The position numbers and the translations under genes were made by a program. The notes under the pieces were generated by a model. It had not been told where the DNA came from, did no database searches, and was given only the letters and a program-made list of their open reading frames with translations. This document shows, piece by piece, positions 1 through 6,174 of a stretch of 21,715 bases of DNA. Numbering within the stretch: position 1 is the stretch's first letter; each line of letters opens with the position of its first letter. Source of the DNA: a virus; the IMG/VR virus record IMGVR_UViG_3300031613_000027, positions 1-21,715 of that record. The stretch is one strand, 5' to 3'.

Positions 1-392
1 ATATCTTAGGAAACAAGATTGGATCTTCTTTTGATGTTGAAAAAATACTGCGCCTATTCTTTGAGGATGAAATGGATTATAGAGAGAATTTTTTTGTTGC
101 TATTCTCAATAATCAAAATGAAATTTTGGGAGTAAAAAGAATTTCAACCGGTGGCATGACCAGCACAGTAGTAGATATTCGATTAATTTTTCAAACTGCA
201 ATTTTAGGACATGCCACCAGCATAATTGTAGCTCACAATCACCCTAGCGGAGCTCTCAATCCGAGTGAACCCGACAAAACTATAACCAATAAAATTAAAA
301 CTGCTGGAAGCTACTTGGACATAAAACTTTTGGACCATTTAATTTTTAGCCGTGAAGGTTATTTCAGTTTTGCAGATGAAGGAATGTTATAA
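1..392 (+). CDS. radC: RadC-family JAB/MPN domain protein, 5' end cut by window edge
   Basis: The reading frame is open from the first bases of the window (codons start at position 3), so the gene begins to the left. What remains is the JAB1/MPN-like domain of the RadC family. It shows the metal-binding core HNHPSG (bases 236-253), a following Asp in PSEPDKT, and the usual closing segment LLDHLIF...GYFSFADEG. An ATG at 72 exists, but upstream codons read as normal RadC sequence, so 72 is not the start. Despite the historical name, RadC proteins have no proven repair role and are common near mobile elements. A terminator follows 8 bases after the stop. It may be a host gene or belong to a neighbouring element; the family call is secure, the role is not. 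Confidence 0.9.
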   Translation, partial: ILGNKIGSSFDVEKILRLFFEDEMDYRENFFVAILNNQNEILGVKRISTGGMTSTVVDIRLIFQTAILGHATSIIVAHNHPSGALNPSEPDKTITNKIKTAGSYLDIKLLDHLIFSREGYFSFADEGML

Positions 393-400
393 AATAAATC

Positions 401-426
401 GGGGGCCAGAATGAGGCCCCTTTTTT
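401..426 (+). terminator. intrinsic terminator of the RadC-type gene
   Basis: GGGGCC, 7-base loop, GGCCCC, then six T. It sits just after the stop codon of the plus-strand RadC gene and closes that transcript. Confidence 0.85.
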
Positions 427-429
427 ATT

Positions 430-455
430 CAAAAAAAATCGGGCTTACGCCCGAT
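430..455 (-). terminator. intrinsic terminator facing the minus-strand small genes
   Basis: Read on the minus strand: ATCGGGC, loop GTAA, GCCCGAT, then eight T. It lies back to back with the RadC terminator and ends transcription arriving from the right. Confidence 0.8.
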
Positions 456-457
456 GT

Positions 458-544
458 TCATTGCTTATCTTCAAGTTCATTAAGGCATGAACTTTCTAAA
501 CGCGCAATGGTAAAAAATCTATTTGATAACGATGTATAAAACAC
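458..544 (-). pseudogene. possible 3' remnant of a broken gene
   Basis: A short open stretch on the minus strand ends in TGA at 458-460, two bases before the terminator hairpin, and its last residues (RLESSCLNELEDKQ) look coding. The frame stays open upstream only to a TAA near 578. The sole start candidate is a GTG at 544, which lies inside a palindromic repeat. The position directly before a terminator suggests the tail of a gene whose 5' part was displaced when the repeat-bounded island arrived. It could also be a tiny independent ORF of 28 residues or chance. No family is recognised. Confidence 0.3.
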
Positions 545-598
545 ATTAAAACGTGTTTTTATACGGACGTTGTAATCACATTAAAACGTGTTACAACA
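531..598 (-). repeat. pair of attC-like imperfect hairpins
   Basis: There are two adjacent imperfect palindromes with the same 8-base loop ATTAAAAC (545-552 and 580-587). The first pairs GTATAAAACAC (534-544) with GTGTTTTTATAC (553-564), leaving one extra T unpaired. The second pairs GTTGTAATCAC (569-579) with GTGTTACAAC (588-597), leaving one extra T. The first is flanked by AACG (528-531) and CGTT (568-571) beyond a short unpaired segment. This box - unpaired spacer - stem with bulges layout is the one known for integron attC sites. The consensus 7-mers are only loosely met, so the assignment is inference. Confidence 0.5.
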
Positions 599-614
599 AT
601 GTATATAAATAATG

Positions 615-782
615 CTAAGGTCTTTCGTACTTTGATTTTTTAGCGTTATTCATCCAAGAATTAAAATGCTTGTTTATTGCATCCCAATCACCTATAAATC
701 CATATTTTACTATTTGGTATCTAAGTTCTCTACAAACCTTGTCCGCATTTTCAATTCTTTTTTGTTCTCGTGTCTTTGCCAT
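615..782 (-). CDS. small basic protein of unknown function (55 aa)
   Basis: Start chosen at the ATG at 782 (MAKTREQKRI...); a longer version would need a GTG at 803. The product is charged and probably helical, with many Lys/Arg, two Trp (residues 33 and 43) and no membrane segment. No family is recognised. It is the last of three small minus-strand genes in the palindrome-separated island and lies 38 bases downstream of the cREC gene. The coding call rests on composition, an uninterrupted frame and position. Confidence 0.55.
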   Translation of the reverse strand: MAKTREQKRIENADKVCRELRYQIVKYGFIGDWDAINKHFNSWMNNAKKSKYERP

Positions 783-819
783 TTTTATGTTTTTAATCCG
801 CACTATTCATATACTAAAC

Positions 820-833
820 GTTAACTACAATGC
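820..833. repeat. left terminal repeat of the cREC cassette
   Basis: GTTAACTACAATGC on the plus strand matches, in inverted orientation, GTTAACTACTGTGC read on the minus strand from 1282 to 1269 (12 of 14 identical). The stop codon of the cREC gene (821-823) lies inside it. In an integron cassette the R'' box at the gene's 3' end should complement the bases at the cassette's own 5' end, which is what these two repeats show. Confidence 0.5.
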
Positions 834-1240
834 TTGGGATAGTTATCTAACAACCCTTTTATATTATCGGCACCAACAGGGTTTGCAGAGTGTACAAATA
901 TTTCAGGCAATTTATTTTTATTGTCCATACAATAATCTACTAACCATTTAGCACAGTCCATACCTGTTTTCTCTTGGTAATTTTGACCACGCCACTCTTG
1001 AAACTTCTTACTTTCATCATAATTATTCCAAAAGTATTCAGGCGTATAATGTTCATCCGCTAAATCGTGGTCAAAAGAAATAGCATCAGGTAGTCCAAAA
1101 AGTTCTATCCATTTAACAAACTGTTTGTAGTTTAAAACCCAATTTATATTATAGTGTTTGCCATTTTTACGTGTTGGCACTTTGCCTTCTTCGTTTATAT
1201 AAGGGTTTCTAATATCATCTAACCAAAGTAAATTTTTCAT
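821..1240 (-). CDS. cyclic-phosphate-processing receiver (cREC) domain protein, 139 aa
   Basis: The N-terminus MKNLLWLDDIRNP carries the paired Asp (residues 8-9) and the following DxRNP signature of the stand-alone cREC family. Later come the conserved SFDHDL (about residues 55-60) and a C-terminal FVHSANPVG segment (about 115-123). This is a receiver-like fold predicted, from genome-context studies of others, to act on cyclic phosphates in RNA or nucleotide conflict systems; no biochemical role is established. There is no output domain, kinase or partner next to it. It sits in its own cassette-like unit bounded by inverted terminal repeats, and its stop codon overlaps the left one. The family call is good; the function is open. 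Confidence 0.8.
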   Translation of the reverse strand: MKNLLWLDDIRNPYINEEGKVPTRKNGKHYNINWVLNYKQFVKWIELFGLPDAISFDHDLADEHYTPEYFWNNYDESKKFQEWRGQNYQEKTGMDCAKWLVDYCMDNKNKLPEIFVHSANPVGADNIKGLLDNYPKHCS

Positions 1241-1268
1241 TCTATTTATGTTTTTTATTAATTAAGTC

Positions 1269-1366
1269 GCACAGTAGTTAACACCGTGTATAGCAAATAG
1301 CCTATTAAGGTTTGCTTATTAATTCAATCTTTGTGCTTCGGCTACTTGCCATACACAAACCGTTAT
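1269..1366 (-). repeat. attC-like palindromic spacer between two cassettes
   Basis: GTGTATAGCAAATAGCC (1286-1302) faces GGCTACTTGCCATACAC (340 to 356 of the same kilobase, i.e. 1340-1356); 15 of 17 positions pair as Watson-Crick and the other two become G-T wobbles on the minus strand. Outside the stem lie AAC/GTT boxes (GTTAAC at 1277-1282 and CGTTAT at 1361-1366), separated from it by unequal unpaired bases. The hairpin arms are joined by about 37 bases. Size and layout match integron attC sites, and it lies directly 3' of the 67-aa gene, where an attC would be expected. Confidence 0.55.
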
Positions 1367-1374
1367 ATACAAAA

Positions 1375-1578
1375 CTAAGTTTCGTCATCACAGATATCTT
1401 CTCGTTCATTTAATATTTGAAGCAATCTTTCAGGAGTTAATATCCATCCTGCCAACATTTCGTCTGTTCCAAATTTTCCACAATCAGATGTGAAGTCTAT
1501 TTGTATTGTTTTTTCTTTTGTAATTTTTATATCACAAGTCAAAGTTTGTTCTTCTTTTGGTTTGTATAATAAACTCAT
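1375..1578 (-). CDS. hypothetical small acidic protein (67 aa)
   Basis: Starts at an ATG at 1578 and ends with TAG immediately before the attC-like spacer. The N-terminal half alternates Thr/Ile/Asp as in short beta-strands; the C-terminus is acidic and probably helical (LTPERLLQILNEREDICDDET). There is no signal peptide, membrane segment or recognisable domain. On the minus strand it is the first gene of the three-gene island, and a degenerate half of a palindromic repeat lies 18 bases upstream of its start. It resembles the unknown cargo proteins usual in gene cassettes. Confidence 0.55.
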   Translation of the reverse strand: MSLLYKPKEEQTLTCDIKITKEKTIQIDFTSDCGKFGTDEMLAGWILTPERLLQILNEREDICDDET

Positions 1579-1595
1579 AAATTTTATTTTTTAGT

Positions 1596-1623
1596 CATTA
1601 AAACGTGTTTTTATACGGGCGTT
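1596..1623. repeat. second copy of the 28-bp direct repeat bounding the small-gene island
   Basis: Positions 1596-1623 match 544-571 in the same orientation at 27 of 28 bases (a single A/G difference near the end). The shared core runs CATTAAAACGTG, a T-run, ATACGG, R, CGTT. Here only one arm of the palindrome is present; the partner arm exists at the left copy. The pair encloses about 1.05 kb with three ORFs. This copy also marks the junction between the island and the prophage. Confidence 0.7.
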
Positions 1624-1652
1624 ATCAACCTTATTTCTAAAAGCTTCAATCT

Positions 1653-1859
1653 CTAAACTTCCAAATGAAGCTCGAGGTCCAAAGCATTTGCCAATAGAAT
1701 AGAATGGTGAAGAGAAAACAAACCTTTGCCGCTCATATTCCTATAAAAAGTGGATTGTTTCATCCCGATTATCTTAGGAAGTTCTATAAGATAAATCCTT
1801 TTTTTCGCAGCTGTGTTTTTGATCTCTTCTAGAAATTGATCGTTTGTTTTAAGTTTCAT
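1653..1859 (-). CDS. small helix-turn-helix protein (68 aa)
   Basis: The region around residues 24-45 (LIELPKIIGMKQSTFYRNMSGK) has the spacing of an XRE/Cro-type helix-turn-helix, followed by a leucine-rich helix (LLANALDLELHLEV) as in compact one-domain regulators. Starts at ATG 1859. It lies 57 bases downstream of the terminase stop on the same strand, so it may be the last gene of the late transcript or an independent gene at the element's left border. Candidate roles are a Cro-like switch protein or a regulator of excision; neither is shown. The fold call is moderate. Confidence 0.6.
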   Translation of the reverse strand: MKLKTNDQFLEEIKNTAAKKRIYLIELPKIIGMKQSTFYRNMSGKGLFSLHHSILLANALDLELHLEV

Positions 1860-1916
1860 TTGGCTAATTGTATAAAACCAAATATAGTTAATTATTACAA
1901 CATATTAGAATTAATA

Positions 1917-3605
1917 CTAATAAACCTCTGGATCACTAGTGTGGTAAATGCTACGACCATTACTAATCTTCACCCAGTTTTTTCTATAAAGCAAGTATTT
2001 AAACGCGTCAGAATAGTTGGTCGAATACATGGGCAGCTGCTTAATAGGTAACTTTTCGCTAGACTTGTCCTTTTTGATCACCGTTTGCCCTTTGGCGTTT
2101 TTGGTGACTTTTGTTTTGGCAAGCTCGAGAGAAGATTTCAGGTTTGGACATTGCAAAGCATCTATAATAAGCTCCGGTAATTTTGGATAATAATTACCCA
2201 TGAGCTTTTTGGCAAATAAGTATTCTTCTTCCTGGAGTATGTTCGCCTGATTTTTAGAATTGAGAACCACTGTCCATCCTGTTTTGGCACCTTCGTAATT
2301 CTCGATATGGTCCTTGATCTCATTCGCAAAATCTCGCTTAATCATCTGGTATTGATTTCCTGCCCGGTCATACCATAAATACAAAACTTTGTTTTTTTGG
2401 TACTTAAAGAAATCTATAAACTTCTTGGCCAACTCCTTGCTAGATTCCGGGGCAAGGGTGTGAAACTCCTTAATTATTCTATAAAGCCGATCGTTTCCCT
2501 GGCCCATTACCAAACTGGTCTGGTTTCCAAAATCCATACCTCCTTCTATAGGTGCTTTATGATTTAGGTATCTAAGCGCTAAAGAGGAAGCTTCAAAAGT
2601 TTCGGTAAGTTTTTTACTCTCGTAAAATTGATTATTTACACCATCGTAATAAAAGTGATCTTCATTCAAATTGATATAAAAACGCTCTCCTTTTTCAATA
2701 TTGGGCTTGAAGGATAATATACTGGCCTTGGCTTCTTCTTGTCCTAGATCCTTAAGGGAATTGATAAAATAGTCCGCACCCAAAATGGTTGCATTGGCCA
2801 AAGAGGAACTTATATGAAAAAAGGTAAGACTCTTTCTTACTCTGTTGTGACGCTCCATCCATCGTACGAGATTTTTATCGAGTTTCTTTACCCTATCATA
2901 ATGGCCTTTGTCATGAGCCTCTTTCATTTCTATACGAATCTCATTTATGACGATACCCACTTGTAAGGCATGTAAGAATTTATCCTGGTCCATTTCTTTA
3001 GCCCCTTTCAATATCCAATCTTGATCGCCCATGGTGACATTGGGCATATCTGTAGTAAATGTGGTGCCAAGGTAAAAAGGAGATGTGGAGGCTTCTGGAA
3101 ACCCTCGCAATGCAGGCATTAATTTGTTGAGCTTTTTGGATTTTAGATATTTTGCTTCATCACCAAATACATGCTGATAAGAATCTCCCGCAACAGAAGA
3201 AACCTGATCTAAGGAGCCAAGCTTTATCAAATTTCCTAAGTAGGTGGATATAGTATGCTTAAATTTGAGAACAGGCTTGTAGTTTTTTTGAAAGTGATCT
3301 GGAGGTGCAACATCTGTAACATAGTGAACGCCTTCTATCCATCCTTTACGATTGAAGCCTTCCAGAATAGAAGGCACAACATTTTCTAAAGCATTTGTAT
3401 AAGTAACACTCACTATGGCAAAGCGAGCTCTGGGCATTTCATAACAAACATCCATAATTCTATCTGCTAGAATATCTGTAGTTTTGGAAGTACCACGGCC
3501 AGCTACAATCTTTACGTGTTGTGGCTTGGATAGATCTATAACTTGTTTTATTACGGTAGCGTAACGCTTCTCTGTATTACTTTTCTTGTAACCTTGGGTT
3601 TTCAT
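1917..3605 (-). CDS. terL: phage terminase large subunit (TerL)
   Basis: This is the two-domain motor that translocates and cuts phage DNA at the prohead. The ATPase domain has a Walker A-like loop AGRGTSKT (residues 35-42) and a Walker B HVFGDE (145-150) ending in the Asp-Glu pair. The RNase H-like nuclease domain has acidic residues in GMDFGNQ (D358), LWYDRAG (D413) and YSDAFKY (D533). At 562 aa it is full length. Its ATG at 3605 lies inside the upstream gene (29-base overlap), suggesting translational coupling. It is the final gene of the packaging unit, whereas in most tailed phages TerL comes first and is followed by portal and capsid genes. No portal gene is adjacent on either side. Confidence 0.92.
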   Translation of the reverse strand: MKTQGYKKSNTEKRYATVIKQVIDLSKPQHVKIVAGRGTSKTTDILADRIMDVCYEMPRARFAIVSVTYTNALENVVPSILEGFNRKGWIEGVHYVTDVAPPDHFQKNYKPVLKFKHTISTYLGNLIKLGSLDQVSSVAGDSYQHVFGDEAKYLKSKKLNKLMPALRGFPEASTSPFYLGTTFTTDMPNVTMGDQDWILKGAKEMDQDKFLHALQVGIVINEIRIEMKEAHDKGHYDRVKKLDKNLVRWMERHNRVRKSLTFFHISSSLANATILGADYFINSLKDLGQEEAKASILSFKPNIEKGERFYINLNEDHFYYDGVNNQFYESKKLTETFEASSLALRYLNHKAPIEGGMDFGNQTSLVMGQGNDRLYRIIKEFHTLAPESSKELAKKFIDFFKYQKNKVLYLWYDRAGNQYQMIKRDFANEIKDHIENYEGAKTGWTVVLNSKNQANILQEEEYLFAKKLMGNYYPKLPELIIDALQCPNLKSSLELAKTKVTKNAKGQTVIKKDKSSEKLPIKQLPMYSTNYSDAFKYLLYRKNWVKISNGRSIYHTSDPEVY

Positions 3606-4200
3606 GGTCTGGTTTAAATAATTTAAAAGGCAATAAATCTGCTTCCTCTCTTAAAGAATTTCGTTCTTTTTCGCTCAATTCTGGATATTCATCTATAAAT
3701 CTTGCCAGCTTGTACCTATCTGGTTTTGGTAGGCCCAAGAATTCTGCATCTACAGAATACATTTTGAAGGGTTTGGCCAAAAGTTCTTCGGGAAACTCCA
3801 TGGCATCTTCTTTATTGATTTCTAGTATTTCTGCGATGTCTTTTATTTTACCTAAAGCCATAACAACATCCTTGGAGCTTTCTGCAAGCTTCAGGGCGAG
3901 TGTTATTCCATTTTCTAGCTTTTCTGCTAATCTATTCTTGTGAGCTTGTTTGCTGACTTGCCGCTCTGCATAGAAATACTCCGTCATCATATCGTACCAC
4001 TTGTTGGCGAGATAGTAAGAATAACCATCTACTTTTTCCAAATGCTTTATGATGTGATCTCTACTTTGCCACCTCAAATACATGCCATGTATTTTCTCTA
4101 GCTTAGATAGTGTTTCCACGACCTCACTAGGAGCGTCCTTACGGCTTCCATTGTGAATAAAGTCCTGTATGTCTTCTAGAGTGATATCTTCAATCTTCAT
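3577..4200 (-). CDS. unknown packaging-operon protein (about 207 aa)
   Basis: Start set at ATG 4200, which lies inside the last codons of the upstream TerS-like gene (stop at 4190-4192); a TTG at 4206 is possible. Mostly helical and charged, with a central helix-rich stretch (RLAEKLENGITLALKLAESSKD, about residues 90-112) that could form an oligomerisation coil. There is no signal peptide, membrane segment or familiar motif. Overlaps at both ends tie it tightly between the TerS-like protein and TerL, so a role in DNA packaging (terminase accessory or second small-subunit-like factor) is a reasonable guess, not a recognition. Confidence 0.75.
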   Translation of the reverse strand: MKIEDITLEDIQDFIHNGSRKDAPSEVVETLSKLEKIHGMYLRWQSRDHIIKHLEKVDGYSYYLANKWYDMMTEYFYAERQVSKQAHKNRLAEKLENGITLALKLAESSKDVVMALGKIKDIAEILEINKEDAMEFPEELLAKPFKMYSVDAEFLGLPKPDRYKLARFIDEYPELSEKERNSLREEADLLPFKLFKPDHENPRLQEK

Positions 4201-4540
4201 GGCCAAATAGTATGTCGTTCTTTAAATTTTCTACCCTTTGCACTCTTGCTATTTTCTTAAATTCTTGTGCTGCAGTAATATTTCCACTTTTGGCATGGGT
4301 AAGAAGTCCTTCAGCAATGAGAAATTCTGCCTCGAGCAACCCTTTGTCATAATGATGCCTTACTAGGGAGGTATTTATTTTCCACTCTTTTATAAAATGG
4401 GTCTCGTTGACACCCAAATACTTTGCTATGCTTCTTGGGGCATAGTTTGCAGCTGCTAGTGTTTCAATTTCGCTGTATTGCTCCTCCGATAGCCTTAGCT
4501 CTGATTTTAACATCGGTAAAAATCTTTCTTCTGAATTCAT
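4190..4540 (-). CDS. terminase small subunit-like DNA-binding protein (116 aa)
   Basis: Start chosen at ATG 4540 (MNSEERF...), preceded by an AAAAGAAA stretch; the longer frame from 4678 would overlap the PLD gene by 215 bases. Residues about 20-45 (LSEEQYSEIETLAAANYAPRSIAKYLGV) form an HTH-like unit, followed by a long helix (HHYDKGLLEAEFLIAEGLLTHA) and a C-terminal helix with AAQEFKKIAR, the typical layout of small terminase subunits that recognise packaging sites. Position two genes upstream of TerL agrees. It still overlaps the PLD gene's 3' end by 77 bases. The call is based on architecture and context, without a family-specific motif. Confidence 0.65.
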   Translation of the reverse strand: MNSEERFLPMLKSELRLSEEQYSEIETLAAANYAPRSIAKYLGVNETHFIKEWKINTSLVRHHYDKGLLEAEFLIAEGLLTHAKSGNITAAQEFKKIARVQRVENLKNDILFGHED

Positions 4541-5084
4541 AAGTTTCTTTTGAATTATAAAATAGGTACTGCTCGTAGTGGGCATTTTCACTATGATTTC
4601 CAGATCCTTCAATACCAAAATAAGCATCTTGCGTCTTAATAAGTGTGACTTTGGCATGTGACCAGGAATAGTTGACAATAAAATTTGCTCTACTACTTAC
4701 CTGGGCTGCTAGGAGCTCCATAGTGGTAGGATTTCTTTTAATAAGAGAATCTGAAATCATTAAAGTGATTTGGTCGCAGTAGCCCTTATCGTACAGTTCT
4801 ATCAAGGCGTCTATAACCCTTCTACTTATAGAATATGTACAAATGTAAAGATGCTGTATATTATGATTTTGAGCTATAAAGGGGATAAAAGTAAACGCAT
4901 TAAAAGAGTTGTCTGTTTGCAAAAAAAAGAACTCTTCCACAGTAGGAAGCCTTTTGAGATCTTTGTCCAGATGGGCTATTTTTTCAAAATGCTTATTGAT
5001 GTATTTGGACTTAAAGACAGAAGACATCTCATCTTTCGCCTCTTCTTTTGGCAGTTGCTGCAAATCAAAGAATCTGTTTTTCAT
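4464..5084 (-). CDS. phospholipase D-like (HKD family) phosphodiesterase, single domain
   Basis: A 206-aa soluble protein. Residues 143-163 read SHAKVTLIKTQDAYFGIEGSGN in part: His143-x-Lys145, a later Asp153, then Gly-Ser-Gly-Asn at 160-163, matching the HxK...GSxN active-site pattern of PLD-superfamily enzymes. Strands preceding it (LYICTYSISRRVIDAL, about 79-94; ITLMISDSL, 106-114) fit the alternating fold. One catalytic motif implies action as a dimer, as in single-domain PLD nucleases such as Nuc. The usual Asp spacing after Lys is longer than canonical. It lies between an unknown helical gene and the TerS-like gene, so a DNA-acting role in packaging or host-DNA degradation is possible but inferred. 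Confidence 0.75.
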   Translation of the reverse strand: MKNRFFDLQQLPKEEAKDEMSSVFKSKYINKHFEKIAHLDKDLKRLPTVEEFFFLQTDNSFNAFTFIPFIAQNHNIQHLYICTYSISRRVIDALIELYDKGYCDQITLMISDSLIKRNPTTMELLAAQVSSRANFIVNYSWSHAKVTLIKTQDAYFGIEGSGNHSENAHYEQYLFYNSKETYEFRRKIFTDVKIRAKAIGGAIQRN

Positions 5085-5469
5085 TGAGCTTAGTTTTTAG
5101 AAGTTGGCGTTTAGTCTCTTTTAATTTTAAGTTTCTAAGAGCCTCTTCATCTAGAGGATCTACTTTTAGTTTAGTCCTTAACCTAGAGATTTGAGAACTC
5201 ATATTTTTGTAGAGCTTCAGGGCGTCTAGATCACACATATTAGTAATGCCAGCCCTAAGGTTTTCATCGTCAAAAATAGAATGCTTACCCAATATCTCCC
5301 CTTTCTCCTGGTAATGCAAAAGCTCATTAAATGCCAATTGATTTTCTTGATACGCCAAGACTATACTTTGGGCAATTTTAAAAGAATCCTCTGGGCTAAA
5401 AGATTTATTTTCTAGATCTAGAACAAGTTTTTTTCTATTCTCATTTACAAATATAAAAGCCGAAATCAT
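5065..5469 (-). CDS. unknown helical protein, perhaps the -1 frameshift extension of the upstream gene
   Basis: From ATG 5469 the product is about 134 aa, mostly helical and charged, with no recognisable domain; its 3' end overlaps the PLD gene start by 20 bases. The frame stays open well upstream of any ATG, back to a TGA near 5568, and that upstream stretch looks coding (RELFPFLNKPNVPDKLKIL). It meets the preceding gene at a run of nine A on the minus strand. Three readings are possible: initiation at TTG 5481 or ATG 5469; programmed -1 frameshifting that gives a fusion of about 327 aa; or a one-base sequencing error that split one gene. Confidence 0.65.
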   Translation of the reverse strand: MISAFIFVNENRKKLVLDLENKSFSPEDSFKIAQSIVLAYQENQLAFNELLHYQEKGEILGKHSIFDDENLRAGITNMCDLDALKLYKNMSSQISRLRTKLKVDPLDEEALRNLKLKETKRQLLKTKLNEKQIL

Positions 5470-5534
5470 ATCCGAGGTCAAAATCTTGAGCTTGTCCGGA
5501 ACGTTCGGCTTATTAAGAAATGGAAATAGCTCTC

Positions 5535-6047
5535 TTATGCTTCGTTGGCCAAGCTTTTTTTTTGCTCAGTCAAAAATGCTTTAAGCGTTTCTGCCCTTTT
5601 GTTTGGAAAATCGATATTAAGCTCGTTGGCTAAACCAAAAGCAAGTTTTTTAATATCGTTGTATTCTGCATTTTCGATATCGATAACTTTAAGCTGTTGA
5701 TTGTACTCCTCAAGTTGTAACTTGTCTTCCTCTTCTTCTTTATCCGCCTTAGTTTCTTCTACTTCTTTTTCTTCTGAATTGGAATCGTCTTGACTTGGAG
5801 CAGGAGCTTTTTTAGCCGGTGTTTTTTCAAACGCATTCAGATCTGCCAGTGATATGCTGTAAGCTTTTTTGACATCGTAGACGATAGCTTTTAAGTTCTT
5901 GTCTGAGTAGCCCACTCTATTGTAATGCGCGGTAAGTGCAAAGTTTTTCACTGGGGCTTGATTGAGCGCCATAAGCAACGTGGAGAACTTTTGTCTCTTG
6001 TCTTGTTTTTCATCCCTTAGGATACTTACTACTTTTTTCTTTTCCAT
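5535..6047 (-). CDS. unknown virion/packaging protein with acidic linker and HeH/LEM-like C-terminus (170 aa)
   Basis: Three parts are visible: a basic N-terminal region (1-85), a low-complexity Ala/Pro then Glu/Lys linker (about 78-112), and a C-terminal segment (about 125-165, with ENAEYNDIKKLAFGLANEL and RAETLKAFL) that resembles the small HeH/LEM helix-extended-helix fold found in some phage proteins. It is the first gene after late promoter 6084-6120 and heads the packaging unit that ends with TerL. Its last codons contain the A-rich slippery site described separately, so a minor fusion product with the next frame is possible. No family name can be given. Confidence 0.7.
   Translation of the reverse strand: MEKKKVVSILRDEKQDKRQKFSTLLMALNQAPVKNFALTAHYNRVGYSDKNLKAIVYDVKKAYSISLADLNAFEKTPAKKAPAPSQDDSNSEEKEVEETKADKEEEEDKLQLEEYNQQLKVIDIENAEYNDIKKLAFGLANELNIDFPNKRAETLKAFLTEQKKSLANEA
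5555..5564 (-). other. possible -1 ribosomal frameshift slippery site
   Basis: On the minus strand the upstream gene reads CAA AAA AAA AGC, i.e. the heptamer A AAA AAA in frame, a known slippery form. A shift by -1 there enters the open frame that continues without stop to 5065. The 0-frame stop follows only six sense codons later (5535-5537). A short GCTT/AAGC stem with a GGCC core lies just downstream. No strong stimulatory structure was identified. Confidence 0.4.
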
Positions 6048-6083
6048 AACATAAGGCTTATTAATAATATTAGTGATTAGATC

Positions 6084-6120
6084 TCAAAGATGCCCATAAG
6101 TAAGACTGTAAGGTGTGACA
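6084..6120 (-). promoter_or_regulatory. late promoter, packaging unit (TGTCACAC-N24-TTTGA)
   Basis: On the minus strand TGTCACAC (6120-6113) is followed after exactly 24 bases by TTTGA (6088-6084), preceded by GGCATC. The TTTGA end is 37 bases before the ATG at 6047. The same arrangement with identical spacing occurs before 10157 and 11484. The CATCTTTG segment is one mismatch from the Bacteroidota -7 box TAnnTTTG, and TGTCACAC would lie near -40 like an activator site. A terminator lies immediately upstream. Confidence 0.7.
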
Positions 6121-6123
6121 ACC

Positions 6124-6157
6124 AAAAAAGCCACTACAGAATGTGTAGTGGCTTTTA
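6124..6157 (-). terminator. intrinsic terminator between virion and packaging units
   Basis: A nine-base stem GCCACTACA/TGTAGTGGC (extended by A-T pairs to 13) with a 5-base loop is followed on the minus strand by TTTTTT. It is largely symmetrical and could act in both directions, but all nearby genes are on the minus strand. It ends the protease-capsid transcript just before the next late promoter. Confidence 0.9.
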
Positions 6158-6174
6158 TAAAGTTTACTTTGTTT

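Noticed and set aside
670-951. Plus-strand 93-aa frame over the small-gene island
   Set aside because: It runs antisense across the 55-aa and cREC genes and reads as Tyr/Ser/Leu-rich antisense sequence without domain features.
820-1282. Inverted terminal repeats as an insertion sequence
   Set aside because: The enclosed gene is a cREC protein, not a transposase, and no target-site duplication is visible; a cassette border explains the repeats better.
1653-1859. Antitoxin of a toxin-antitoxin pair
   Set aside because: No toxin-like partner ORF is adjacent; a lone phage HTH protein is the simpler reading.
4540-4678. Extended N-terminus of the TerS-like protein
   Set aside because: It would overlap the PLD gene by 215 bases and the extra residues do not look like part of the domain; ATG 4540 has a better leader.
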